Below, one piece after another: positions 49,669 to 58,655 of a DNA stretch of 64,000 nt. The DNA is from JBPRGH01 sp051418055 (GTDB taxonomy: Bacteria; Bacteroidota; Bacteroidia; Cytophagales; Cyclobacteriaceae). The DNA is taken from NCBI GenBank assembly GCA_051418055.1, contig JBPRGH010000135.1, positions 1 to 64,000 on the forward strand. The letters are read 5' to 3'. Position 1 is the stretch's first letter, and each line of letters opens with the position of its first letter. The notes beneath the pieces were generated by a model that was given only the letters and a program-made list of their open reading frames with translations, was not told the DNA's origin and searched no databases. The position numbers and the translations under genes were made by a program.

Positions 49669-49896
49669 GTAATTCGCGTTAAACAACGAGTAAGATTTCT
49701 CTATACGCATATCTGTTGGTAATAAGCTTTAGGTCTGGTAAGCTGATTTTTGGGTGTATCGATATACCTAAATCGCCGGGGTCATTTCAACGATAGGAGA
49801 AATCTACCTCATCGATTAGCAGTTCCCGTTAATAGAGGAGTAAGATTTCTCTCTACGCATATCTGTTGGTAATAAAAGCTTTAAGTTTGGTCAGCT
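49669..49896. repeat. Two direct copies of a repeat of about 76-80 bp
   Basis: GAGTAAGATTTCTCT followed by ACGCATATCTGTTGGTAATA and an AGCTTT block occurs at 49688-49744 and 49838-49896, 150 bases apart, with only a few differences. The two copies are linked by a stretch containing the palindrome arm GTCATTTC. This looks like a duplication of an interspersed element. Confidence 0.65.
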
Positions 49897-49910
49897 ACGT
49901 TCGAAATGAC
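49781..49910. mobile_element. MITE-like palindromic element
   Basis: GTCATTTCAACG (49781-49792) at the left matches, in reverse, CGTTCGAAATGAC (49898-49910) at the right, with a one-base insertion. Inside, AGAAATCTAC (49798-49807) pairs with GTAAGATTTCT (49840-49850), again with one extra base. Terminal and internal inverted arms in a 130-bp non-coding unit fit a MITE-like or palindromic repeat. I recall GTCATTTCGA...GAAATCT words as common repeats in Bacteroidota genomes. Confidence 0.5.
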
Positions 49911-49937
49911 AGCAATTTTAATGTTATAAATTATAAA

Positions 49938-51095
49938 TTAATAAATCTCATCCTTCAGGAAATGCGGATAGATCTTAAGGTGTTTCTTTTTAACCCTTTT
50001 AAAGATCAGCTCACGAAGTTCTTCAAAATTGATATTCTCCTCTGCAGAAACAAATACGATATCTGATACTTCATTTTTATAATGACTTCGCAATTTATAA
50101 AGGATAGCCTCTTTTTCTTCAGGATCAGAAGGCAGCAGGTCCACTTTATTGAAAACCAGGATAACGGATTTATTAACGGCACCAAGATCTTTTAAGGTAT
50201 GGTTTACAACTGCGATATGTTCTTCTACAGCAGGATGAGAAACATCAGCTACATGCAGGAGGATATCTGCTTCTCGTACTTCTTCAAGAGTTGATTTAAA
50301 TGATTCTATAAGATGATGTGGCAGTTTACGTATAAATCCTACCGTATCAGATAGCAAAAACGGTATGCGATTAAAAACCACTTTTCGTACAGTGGCATCC
50401 ACAGTTGCAAACAGCTTATTTTCGGCATACACATCGGCTTTGCTCAACTTGCGCATCAGGGTTGATTTACCCACATTAGTATAACCAACAAGTGCCACTC
50501 TCACTATTCCTTCACGTCCTTTACGTTGAGTAAATCCCTGTTTTTCTATTTTATCCAGCTTTGCTTTAAGGATATTGATCTGATTTCGGATGTTCCTTCT
50601 GTCTGTCTCAATCTCACGCTCACCGGCACCACCACGTGTTCCTGTTCCACCACGCTGTCTTTCAAGGTGTGTCCACATTCTTGTAAGGCGAGGTAGCAAG
50701 TACTGGTATCTTGCCAGCTCAACCTGGATTTTTGCCTGAGAGGTTTGTGCTCTTTTTAAAAATATATCCAGGATCAGTAAGCTTCTGTCATATACTTTTA
50801 TTTTAGAATCTTTTTCAATATTCCGGATTTGAGAGGGTGTTAGATCATCATCAAAAATTAATGCATCGGCTTCACTGGCTTTGGCAAATGAGATAATTTC
50901 TTCCAGTTTTCCCTTCCCGATAAACGATCGGGGATCCGGATGTGCAAGTTTTTGTTTAAATTTTTTTAAAGATTCGTATCCTAACGTTTCGGCAAGGAAT
51001 TCCAGCTCGTCCAGGTATTCTTTAATCTGAAATTCCTCCTGGTCAGGAAGTTGGAGAGCAACTAATAATGCGGTATCTCTTGATTTTGTCTTCAA
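49938..51095 (-). CDS. hflX: GTPase HflX
   Basis: This 385-aa protein is a ribosome-associated GTPase. It has an N-terminal HflX domain (about 1-180) with GKGKLEEI-type and RGGTGTRGGAGEREIETDRR glycine/arginine-rich segments. The G domain (about 190-360) has G1 VGYTNVGKST, G3 DTVGFIRKLP and G4 NKVD. HflX splits stalled ribosomes after stress and binds the 50S subunit. Its length is normal for the family. It diverges from the exopolysaccharide operon that starts at 51244. Confidence 0.95.
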   Translation of the reverse strand: MKTKSRDTALLVALQLPDQEEFQIKEYLDELEFLAETLGYESLKKFKQKLAHPDPRSFIGKGKLEEIISFAKASEADALIFDDDLTPSQIRNIEKDSKIKVYDRSLLILDIFLKRAQTSQAKIQVELARYQYLLPRLTRMWTHLERQRGGTGTRGGAGEREIETDRRNIRNQINILKAKLDKIEKQGFTQRKGREGIVRVALVGYTNVGKSTLMRKLSKADVYAENKLFATVDATVRKVVFNRIPFLLSDTVGFIRKLPHHLIESFKSTLEEVREADILLHVADVSHPAVEEHIAVVNHTLKDLGAVNKSVILVFNKVDLLPSDPEEKEAILYKLRSHYKNEVSDIVFVSAEENINFEELRELIFKRVKKKHLKIYPHFLKDEIY

Positions 51096-51158
51096 ATATT
51101 TCTTCTTTTACTAAAAGAACATAAATAGTCAACTACGTGTTCTGCAAACTTAGGTTAC

Positions 51159-51175
51159 TTTTTTTTACATTTGTG
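51159..51175 (+). promoter_or_regulatory. Candidate promoter -7 element of the exopolysaccharide operon
   Basis: TACATTTG at 51166-51173 matches the Bacteroidota -7 consensus TAnnTTTG exactly and lies about 70 bases upstream of the glycosyltransferase start. A T run precedes it, but a clear -33 TTTG is missing, so only half of the promoter is supported. Confidence 0.4.
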
Positions 51176-51243
51176 AATATATGGGTGAGGTATTTTTTTA
51201 TCTTTTACGCATAATTTTTTAATTTTATAGTTGGCCGTGTAAT

Positions 51244-52365
51244 ATGCGAATTGCAATTGTTTTAAACACCTCCTGGAATATCTATAACTTCAGGATGGGA
51301 CTTATCCAAAAACTCCTTGAGGAAGGTCATGAGGTTCATGTTATTGCTCCAAAGGATGAATATTCCTGTAAACTTATAGAGGCAGGATGTATTTATCACA
51401 AGGTGCGGATGGATAGTCGTGGTGCCAATCCCATTAAGGATGCGGCTTTAATAGCTGAACTTTTTTTAATATATAAAAAAGTTAAACCCGTTACAATCCT
51501 CCATTTTACGATTAAGCCAAATGTATACGGGTCAATAGCTGCTGCTTTATTAAATATTCCTGTGGTAAATAATGTTTGCGGACTTGGAACAGTGTTTTTA
51601 AAGCAGAATATTATTTCAAGGATCGCAGAAATTCTGTACAAGGTATCCTTCAGAACTCCCAGGAAAGTTTATTTTCAAAACGCTCATGATAAGGAGTTAT
51701 TTATAAACCGCAATCTGATAAGAAAGGAAAAGACAGATATACTTCCGGGTTCAGGGATCAATCTCAATCATTTTTTACCTAAAGCTTTTCATCGAAATAA
51801 AGAATTTAGCTTTTTAATGATGTCCAGGCTCATCTATGATAAGGGAGTAACAGAATATATTGAAGCTGCCCGGCTGCTTAGAGAAGAGGGTATAGATGCT
51901 AAGTTTAAAATATTGGGAGCCATTGACGAAAAACATAAACGTGGCATAAAAGCAGACATAATACAGGAATGGATTGATGAAGGTGTAATTGAATACCTCG
52001 GTACTACTGAAGATGTCCGGGGCTATATTTCATCAGCCGATTGTATAGTCCTGCCATCTTACAGGGAAGGGACGCCCCGTACATTGCTTGAGGCTGCAAG
52101 TTCTGCAAAACCTATTGTAACTACAGATGTTCCGGGATGTAATAATGTTGTGGAGAATGGATTCAATGGTTATCTGTGTAAAATGAAAGATGCCCGTGAT
52201 CTAGCTGATAAAATGAAGTTGATCCTTATGCAGAATGATAGTGTTCTTGAGACATTTGGGAGAAATGGACGTCAGAAAATGGAGTCACAGTTTTCAGAAG
52301 ACCTGGTGATAAGCAGCTATATAAAGACTGTTAATGAAATTCTTCCTCTAAAGACAGCTATTTAG
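51244..52365 (+). CDS. GT4-family glycosyltransferase
   Basis: This 373-aa protein is a GT-B-fold retaining glycosyltransferase. The N-terminal lobe starts MRIAIVLNTSWNIYNFRMGLIQKLLEEGHEV. The C-terminal lobe carries FSFLMMSRLIYDKGV and the E-x7-E region SYREGTPRTLLEAASSAKPIVTTDVPG that binds the sugar nucleotide. It transfers a sugar during exopolysaccharide or lipid-linked repeat synthesis. It is the first gene of a plus-strand run that includes Wza- and Wzc-type export genes 37 and 800 bases downstream. The exact sugar is unknown. Confidence 0.9.
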   Translation: MRIAIVLNTSWNIYNFRMGLIQKLLEEGHEVHVIAPKDEYSCKLIEAGCIYHKVRMDSRGANPIKDAALIAELFLIYKKVKPVTILHFTIKPNVYGSIAAALLNIPVVNNVCGLGTVFLKQNIISRIAEILYKVSFRTPRKVYFQNAHDKELFINRNLIRKEKTDILPGSGINLNHFLPKAFHRNKEFSFLMMSRLIYDKGVTEYIEAARLLREEGIDAKFKILGAIDEKHKRGIKADIIQEWIDEGVIEYLGTTEDVRGYISSADCIVLPSYREGTPRTLLEAASSAKPIVTTDVPGCNNVVENGFNGYLCKMKDARDLADKMKLILMQNDSVLETFGRNGRQKMESQFSEDLVISSYIKTVNEILPLKTAI

Positions 52366-52402
52366 AGGAAAATATTCCTAATTTGCTGTTTGGAATAATC
52401 TG

Positions 52403-53158
52403 TTGGGTAAATTGAAAAACTTTTTTGTAATATTTCTCATTTGTTGTGCTTTCTTTTCCTGCAGGTCTTACAGGGCAGACATCATGTATGAGGTAAAATC
52501 TCCTGAAAATTTAGTTTCAGAATTAGATCCGCCGGCCCCCAGTTATCAGATTAAACCTCAGGACCGTCTTTCCATTGATATTTTTACAGGAAAAGGAGAG
52601 CGCCTCATTGATCCTGATCGGATATTAATTGAGAACCGACAGCAGGTAAGGGAGAGAGAAGATCCTGCTTACCTGGTGCAGCCTGATGGTTCGGTAGACC
52701 TGCCTATGGTAGGTGTTGTGCAACTTTCAGGGCTTACACTTTTTGAAGCCTCAAAAATTTTAGAAAAAGAGTACGCCCAATACTATAAAGATCCCTTTGT
52801 ATTGATTAATTTTATTAATAAGCGGGTGGTGGTTTTGGGTGCTGTCGGAGGGCAGGTACTTAACCTTGAGAACGACCAGGTGAGGATCAGTGAGGTATTA
52901 GCGATGGCAGGAGGGTTGGAAAACAGATCCAGTGCGTATAATATCCGGCTGATCCGGAATGAAAATGTAAAACTCATAGATCTATCCACCGTAGAGGCTT
53001 TTCAAAAAAATAATGTAGTTGTGGAACCTGGAGATATAATTTATGTTGAACCGATAAGAAGACCTGTAAATGAATTTCTCAGGGAAAATTATTCAATTTT
53101 CGGGATCTTTTCCAGTGTAATTTCACTTGTAGCAGTTATAATAAGCCTAAACAATTAA
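52403..53158 (+). CDS. Polysaccharide export lipoprotein, Wza-like
   Basis: This protein of about 250 aa has a lipoprotein signal with CCAFFSC before SYRAD. The poly-export and SLBB domains follow (YQIKPQDRLSIDIFTG; YLVQPDGSVDLPMVG; VVVLGAVGGQVLNL; GDIIYVEP), and a C-terminal hydrophobic helix (FGIFSSVISLVAVIISLNN). There is no ATG start: TTG at 52403 or TTG at 52412 are the candidates, and both keep the signal. It forms the outer-membrane channel for exopolysaccharide. It precedes the Wzc-type kinase by two bases. Some Wza-like proteins of Bacteroidota lack a canonical barrel helix, as may be true here. Confidence 0.88.
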   Translation: MGKLKNFFVIFLICCAFFSCRSYRADIMYEVKSPENLVSELDPPAPSYQIKPQDRLSIDIFTGKGERLIDPDRILIENRQQVREREDPAYLVQPDGSVDLPMVGVVQLSGLTLFEASKILEKEYAQYYKDPFVLINFINKRVVVLGAVGGQVLNLENDQVRISEVLAMAGGLENRSSAYNIRLIRNENVKLIDLSTVEAFQKNNVVVEPGDIIYVEPIRRPVNEFLRENYSIFGIFSSVISLVAVIISLNN

Positions 53159-53160
53159 AA

Positions 53161-55503
53161 TTGAGCCAGGATTACCATAATGATTATCAGCCGGAAGCTT
53201 TTCAGGGTGTTGACCTGGATAAACTTAAAAATATTGTCAGAAGAAGCCTCCCCTGGCTTTTATTGATATTTATTCTCACTAATTTATCCGCTTATCTTAT
53301 TATAAGGTGGACAAAGCCTTTATACGTTTCTGATTCGGAAATAAAGCTTGATATAAAAACCAATGCAAGTGAGTTGGGTATTGGTTTTGTCGAAAATCAA
53401 AATCTAAATATGATCTCAGGTGAAATAGAGCTCCTGAAATCGCGGTTGTTCTTCAGCCAGGTTATTGATGCCCTTGATCTTTCCACCAGCTATTATACAA
53501 TAGGAAAAGTTTTAAATGATGAGAAATATAAAAGCTCACCATTTGAAGTAGAAGCGTTTGTGAAAGTTCCGCAGGCACTGGACCGACGGTTTTATGTAGA
53601 TTTTAAGGATGAAAAGCAATTTTATTTTAGCCTTACTGAAGATTTTAGCGACCAAAAGCTTTACAATTATGGTGATATTGTAGAAACTCCACTTGCAGAT
53701 TTTAAAATTAAGCTTACGCGTTCATTTGATCAAAGTGTGGAATTCAGGCACTTTTTTATATTAAATAGTAAGGAAGCTCTTCTTAGTTATATTGATAAAA
53801 ATCTTTCCGTTGAACCTGTTAATCTTAATGCGAATACCATACGGATCTCATTTCAGGACCACAATCAGTTAAAGGCGTACGATATGGTGAGTGCTATTGA
53901 CACTATGTACCTTCGTTTTAGTCAGGAAGAAAAACTTCAGGAAAATAAACAAAAGATCGAATACCTGAACCATCAGCTTTTTCAGATTGAGAACCTTCTG
54001 GAAAATTATGAGGATTATTTTGAAAGCTTTACGCTAAAATACCGGACGAGCGATTTAAATGCTGATCTTAAACAAACATTAATATTTATAAACGCTTTGG
54101 ACAGTCAGCAGTATGTGCTGGAAAAAAAGTTAAAAGCAGTGGATGAGACCTATAAGCAATTAGTACAAAAAGAGGAGCTTGTTTCAGTAAACCCCCGTAC
54201 AACGTATTTGCCAGATCAGATCAAAGAGAAAATTTCAGCACTAAATGAGCTGATCAGGGAGAGAAATAAATTACGTTTATTTTATAATGAAAGTACGCTT
54301 GCATATACCCGGAAGGAGCAGGAATTAACCTCCATTATAAATTCCCTTTCTGAGGAGCTATTAAACTTGAGACAGCAAATTAGGGATAACATTGAGGAGC
54401 TGGTATTCCGCCGGCAAAAACTAGAGAATACGTTTAGCCAGATACCTGAACAAACTACCGAATACAATAAAAAACAACGCTTTTTTAAATTATATGAGGA
54501 ATTCTATCTCAGCCTGATGCAGACTAAGGCAGAATTTGAAATTGCCCAGGCGGGTACAACACCGGACTTTAAAATTCTGTCACCGGCTAATATGCCACTG
54601 GCTCCTGTTTCTCCAAACAAACTGATCATTCATGGCATTGGATTGGTTTCGGGGTTTGTCCTTGGCCTTTTATTTTTGTCATTAAGATATGTGCTTAATA
54701 ATAAGATCAATAGCATCAGTGAACTTGAAACACTTACTAACTCTGCCATTCTGGGGTCAGTTCCTTCATTTGGGGGTATGAATCCGGCCAGAATGGTAAT
54801 CCAGGATGAACCACGTTCAGCGGTTAGTGAATCCCTGCGCACCATCCGCACCAATATCGAGTTTATGCTTGCTGGGAAAACAAATAAAATTTTATCTGTC
54901 ACTTCTACCGTTGGAGGGGAAGGAAAAACTTTTATTGCAACCAATTTGAGTGCAATTATTTCTCTTTCAAAAAGAAAGGTAGTTGTACTCGATCTTGACC
55001 TTCGGAAACCTAAAGTGCATGAAGCTATGGGTGAGGAGAATTCTGCAAAGGGAGTTAGTACTATATTAATAAATAAACACTCAATAGAAGATTGTATTAG
55101 GCCAACAGGCGTAAATAATCTTGATTATATTCCGGCAGGCCCGACACCACCAAATCCTTCTGAGCTTTTGCTGAATGGAGAATTCAATACTTTACTTGAT
55201 GATCTATCAAAGTTATATGATATAATTGTGCTGGATACACCACCGGTAGGTATTGTTACGGATGGAATTCTGGCCATGCGTAAAGCTGTTTTACCCATCT
55301 ATGTATTTAGAGCTAACTATTCCCAAAAGGAATTTTTAAAGGTATTCAAGCGGGTTCAGCAAATAAACAATATTAAAAATCTGGCGGTTATCTTAAATGC
55401 TGTTCCTCAGGGTGCAGATCGGTACTATGGTGCCGGATATTATGAGGAAAAGAAAGGAAATAAGGCATTTGGAAAAATTAAAATGATTTTTAATCGCGTG
55501 TGA
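53161..55503 (+). CDS. Polysaccharide co-polymerase / tyrosine autokinase, Wzc-like
   Basis: This 780-aa protein has a Wzz-type N-terminal domain with one membrane helix near residues 33-52 (LPWLLLIFILTNLSAYLIIRW) and a long coiled-coil part. A second membrane helix lies at 490-515. The C-terminal BY-kinase has Walker A TVGGEGKTFIATN, Walker A' VVVLDLDLRKPK and Walker B IIVLDTPPVG. Tyr residues near the C-terminus (DRYYGAGYYEE) are likely autophosphorylation sites. It controls chain length and export of exopolysaccharide. The start is TTG at 53161. The phosphatase gene that follows overlaps its stop by four bases and would reverse its phosphorylation. Confidence 0.92.
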   Translation: MSQDYHNDYQPEAFQGVDLDKLKNIVRRSLPWLLLIFILTNLSAYLIIRWTKPLYVSDSEIKLDIKTNASELGIGFVENQNLNMISGEIELLKSRLFFSQVIDALDLSTSYYTIGKVLNDEKYKSSPFEVEAFVKVPQALDRRFYVDFKDEKQFYFSLTEDFSDQKLYNYGDIVETPLADFKIKLTRSFDQSVEFRHFFILNSKEALLSYIDKNLSVEPVNLNANTIRISFQDHNQLKAYDMVSAIDTMYLRFSQEEKLQENKQKIEYLNHQLFQIENLLENYEDYFESFTLKYRTSDLNADLKQTLIFINALDSQQYVLEKKLKAVDETYKQLVQKEELVSVNPRTTYLPDQIKEKISALNELIRERNKLRLFYNESTLAYTRKEQELTSIINSLSEELLNLRQQIRDNIEELVFRRQKLENTFSQIPEQTTEYNKKQRFFKLYEEFYLSLMQTKAEFEIAQAGTTPDFKILSPANMPLAPVSPNKLIIHGIGLVSGFVLGLLFLSLRYVLNNKINSISELETLTNSAILGSVPSFGGMNPARMVIQDEPRSAVSESLRTIRTNIEFMLAGKTNKILSVTSTVGGEGKTFIATNLSAIISLSKRKVVVLDLDLRKPKVHEAMGEENSAKGVSTILINKHSIEDCIRPTGVNNLDYIPAGPTPPNPSELLLNGEFNTLLDDLSKLYDIIVLDTPPVGIVTDGILAMRKAVLPIYVFRANYSQKEFLKVFKRVQQINNIKNLAVILNAVPQGADRYYGAGYYEEKKGNKAFGKIKMIFNRV

Positions 55504-56225
55504 TTAACTTTTTCAGAAAAAGATCAGCCCCGGAAAACCCATTACCTGTAGATATTCATTCGCATCTTTTGCCAGGTATTGATGATGGCGTAAAGGATAT
55601 TAATGAAGCACTGGAGGTTATCAAAAAGCTTGTTGATTTTGGTTATAAAAAGTTAATTACCACCCCTCATATCAATAACGAATTTTTTCCCAATACACCC
55701 GAAATTATCACAGAAAAGTATAACGAGGTAAAGAATGCCATTCGTGAGGCAGCCATTGATGTAGAATTTGAAGCCGCAGCTGAATATTTCCTGGATGAGA
55801 CGCTAATGGAGAAGATTGAAAAGGACGAGCCGCTGCTGACTTTTGGAAATAATCATCTGCTTTTTGAATGTTCTTTTCTAAATGAGCCACTTTATCTGAA
55901 AGAATTTCTTTTTAATGCCCAATCTAAAGGTTATAAACTTGTCCTTGCACATCCCGAACGATATGCTTTCGTACAGAACAATCCGGATATCCTGGATGAC
56001 CTGAAGAACCGCAGCGTTTTACTGCAGGTGAATATGATGTCTTTGACCGGCCACTATAATAAGCAGGCAAAAAAAATCGCTGATCGATTAATCAAAAAAG
56101 GGCATGTAGATCTTATAGGCAGCGACTGTCATAATCCTTTGCACGTTAATATTATTAGGGAGGCAATAAATAGCAAAAGCTATCGAAAAGCTTTAGATTT
56201 GCCTCTTTTAAATTACCAACTATGA
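55500..56225 (+). CDS. Tyrosine-protein phosphatase, CpsB/YwqE-type (PHP fold)
   Basis: This 241-aa protein has the PHP-domain metal motifs DIHSHLLPGIDDGVKD (residues 19-34), ITTPH, ECSFLNEPLYL and LAHPERY, with GSDCHNP near the C-terminus. CpsB-type phosphatases dephosphorylate the Wzc-like kinase and so set exopolysaccharide length and amount. It starts with GTG at 55500 inside the stop of the kinase gene, showing tight coupling. All metal ligands look present. Confidence 0.9.
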   Translation: MINFFRKRSAPENPLPVDIHSHLLPGIDDGVKDINEALEVIKKLVDFGYKKLITTPHINNEFFPNTPEIITEKYNEVKNAIREAAIDVEFEAAAEYFLDETLMEKIEKDEPLLTFGNNHLLFECSFLNEPLYLKEFLFNAQSKGYKLVLAHPERYAFVQNNPDILDDLKNRSVLLQVNMMSLTGHYNKQAKKIADRLIKKGHVDLIGSDCHNPLHVNIIREAINSKSYRKALDLPLLNYQL

Positions 56226-57193
56226 TCCTGATAACAGGAGCTAACGGCTTACTTGGCAGTTATCTTACAAATGAACTTTTAAGCCAAAATTATGAAGTGG
56301 TAGGGCTGGTGCGGGAAGATTCCGACTTATCACTGCTTGATCAGACTAATCAAAACCTGCATCTGCATAAGGGTGATATTCTTGATATTACCAGCCTTCA
56401 AGAGCTTTTTAAAGTTTATCCTGTTAAAAAAGTAGTTCATGCCGCTGCAGTAGTTTCTTATCAGCCAAAGGATTACGAAAGAATGTACCAGATAAATGTT
56501 GAGGGGACAAAAAATATTGTTAATATTTCATTGGAGAATGAGGTAAAAAAATTTCTTCATGTCAGTAGTGTTGCAGCATTGGGAAGATCATCTAATGGTA
56601 CGATAGATGAAAATACCTCCTGGAGTAGCAGCGGATATAACTCTAAATATGGTGTTTCAAAGAAAGAAGCAGAGCTTGAGGTTTGGCGTGCTCAGATGGA
56701 GGGTTTAAAAACAGTAATTATTAATCCTTCTCTTATATTGGCACCGGGAGATGGCAACAGGAGCAGTTCCAGGTTTTTTTCTTTTATAAAGACCGAATCA
56801 CTTTTCTATCCTACAGGTAATTTAAATTATGTTGATATTCGCGATGTCACGGAGATTGCCATAAAGCTATTAAAAAGTGATATTGAAAATAACAGGTTTA
56901 TTGTAAATGCCGGCACAATAAGTTTTAAAGATTTTTTTATAAAAGCAGCTGATCATCAGGGTTTAAAAGCCCCTAAAATTCCGGTGAAAAAAATTACCGG
57001 TAGATTGGCATTATTAATGGATAAAATTCGTTCAAAGGTAGGAAATAAAGAACCAATGCTTTCTGCTGAAAGCCTTCGGGTAAGCAGGAGCAAAATAAGG
57101 TTTGATAATTCTAAAATAAAAGGTATACTTAACTTTCAATTCCGCTCGCTTGATGAAAGCATCAAATGGGTCTGGCAGGAATTTAATTCTTGA
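56222..57193 (+). CDS. NAD-dependent epimerase/dehydratase (extended SDR)
   Basis: This 323-aa protein is an extended short-chain dehydrogenase: GANGLLGSYL is the nucleotide-binding glycine motif at residues 6-15. VVHAAAVVSY and HVSSVAALG follow, and the catalytic YGVSKKE (Tyr about 141, Lys about 145). It probably acts on a sugar nucleotide or a related carbonyl. It overlaps the phosphatase gene by four bases. Its exact substrate is unknown; dihydroflavonol-reductase-like proteins share the pattern, so it need not be a sugar enzyme. Confidence 0.85.
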   Translation: MILITGANGLLGSYLTNELLSQNYEVVGLVREDSDLSLLDQTNQNLHLHKGDILDITSLQELFKVYPVKKVVHAAAVVSYQPKDYERMYQINVEGTKNIVNISLENEVKKFLHVSSVAALGRSSNGTIDENTSWSSSGYNSKYGVSKKEAELEVWRAQMEGLKTVIINPSLILAPGDGNRSSSRFFSFIKTESLFYPTGNLNYVDIRDVTEIAIKLLKSDIENNRFIVNAGTISFKDFFIKAADHQGLKAPKIPVKKITGRLALLMDKIRSKVGNKEPMLSAESLRVSRSKIRFDNSKIKGILNFQFRSLDESIKWVWQEFNS

Positions 57194-57251
57194 AGTGAAG
57201 TTGGAAAGTAAATTGTTTTTAATATATTGATTAAACTTTTCCTATAAATAG

Positions 57252-58655
57252 ATGGCTGAAAATTTTAAGAAGAGAGAAGAGAACGAGTTGATTCAAAAGT
57301 TTGAGGATTTACTTAAAGCAAAATCAACCAGTTTTTTTGACATAGATGCTTTTGAAGAAATAATAAATTATTATATAGAACGTGGCAGGTACCGTAAGGC
57401 ATTAAGTGCTGTTGAAATGGCCATGGAACAGTATCCTTATTCTTCCGAACTTACAGTAAGTAAAGCACAAATACTAATAGCATTAGAGAAGTATGAGGAG
57501 GCTTCGGAACTGCTTGATACTGCTAAATCCATGCAGCCGCTTGACAGTGAAATATATATGCTGCAGGCTTCTATATTAAATCTTAGAGGTGAATTTGAAA
57601 AAGCGATCGAGCTGTTTCATCTTGCGCTGCCTCTTGCTGAAGAGAAGGATGATATCTATTATCACTTAGGTATGGCTCACCAGAGCCTTGAGCAGTATGA
57701 AGATGCTATAAAATTTTACCAAAAGGCTATAGATGAAAATGTAGAGCATGAGAGTGCTATATATGAGCTGGCTTATTGCCTGGACCTCACAGGGCAACTT
57801 GAAAAAAGTATTGCTTACTATAACAAATTTATAGATGCCGATCCATATTCTCAGGATGCATGGTATAACCTTGGGATCTTGTATAATAAGCTAAAAAATT
57901 ATGATGATGCTGTAAAAGCCTATGAATACGCTACCCTGATCGAGGAGAATTTCTCCTCCGCCTGGTTTAATATGGGTAACTCTTACCTTAACAAAAAGGA
58001 TTACCGCAGTGCTTTGGACAGCTACCGTAAAACGCTGGATATTGAAGGGCCGAGCCCTGAAGTTTATTTTCATCTGGCGCGTACATATGAAGGTATGGAG
58101 CAATGGGAGCTTGGGTTAAAGTATTTTCAAAAGGCCGCCAAACTTGATAATCTTTATGATGAAGCATGGTATGGTGCAGGTGTATGCTTAAAAAGCCAGG
58201 GTAAATTTTATGAGGCTTTACACTTCTTTAATAAAGCTTTAAAGCTCGATTCAGATAATCCGGAGTACTGGAAATCTATTGCACAGGCTGAGTATGAGAT
58301 AGGCAATATGGTATCAAGTGCTGATGCTTTTGAAGAAGCTGCTATATTAAATTCTCAGGATAAAGAAATATGGCTTGACTGGTCTTTTCTTTACTATGAA
58401 CAGGGTCAACATACCAAGGCAATTGACATTTTAGAGACAGCTTATGAAGATATGCCCGAAGATGCGGATATCCTTTACAGATTGACTGTTTATTTTATTA
58501 CAGCAGGTAAGTTTAAAGAAGCCTTTAATTTATTAGAAAATGCATTAGTTTTGGACTTCGATAAACATACAATACTTTTTGAGCATTTTCCTCAACTGGA
58601 AATGCAGAAAGCACTATATAAAATAATCGATCAGTTTAGAAAAGACAATCCCTAA
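57252..58655 (+). CDS. TPR-repeat protein
   Basis: This 467-aa protein is composed of at least ten TPR repeats, such as DDIYYHLGMAHQSLEQYEDAIKFYQKAIDEN and SQDAWYNLGILYNKLKNYDDAVKAYEYATLI. It has no signal peptide, so it should be cytoplasmic. The proteins it binds are unknown. Similar genes next to the comA-like/DUF368/aroE genes occur in other Cytophagia, as I recall. Its stop overlaps the next start by one base. Confidence 0.88.
   Translation: MAENFKKREENELIQKFEDLLKAKSTSFFDIDAFEEIINYYIERGRYRKALSAVEMAMEQYPYSSELTVSKAQILIALEKYEEASELLDTAKSMQPLDSEIYMLQASILNLRGEFEKAIELFHLALPLAEEKDDIYYHLGMAHQSLEQYEDAIKFYQKAIDENVEHESAIYELAYCLDLTGQLEKSIAYYNKFIDADPYSQDAWYNLGILYNKLKNYDDAVKAYEYATLIEENFSSAWFNMGNSYLNKKDYRSALDSYRKTLDIEGPSPEVYFHLARTYEGMEQWELGLKYFQKAAKLDNLYDEAWYGAGVCLKSQGKFYEALHFFNKALKLDSDNPEYWKSIAQAEYEIGNMVSSADAFEEAAILNSQDKEIWLDWSFLYYEQGQHTKAIDILETAYEDMPEDADILYRLTVYFITAGKFKEAFNLLENALVLDFDKHTILFEHFPQLEMQKALYKIIDQFRKDNP

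Larger units (their letters stand above)
49573..49937. other. Repeat-filled spacer
   Basis: About 365 bases between convergent genes hold two copies of a 76-80-bp sequence (about 49669-49744 and 49818-49896) and a palindromic element (49781-49910), listed below. No gene is supported. Confidence 0.6.
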
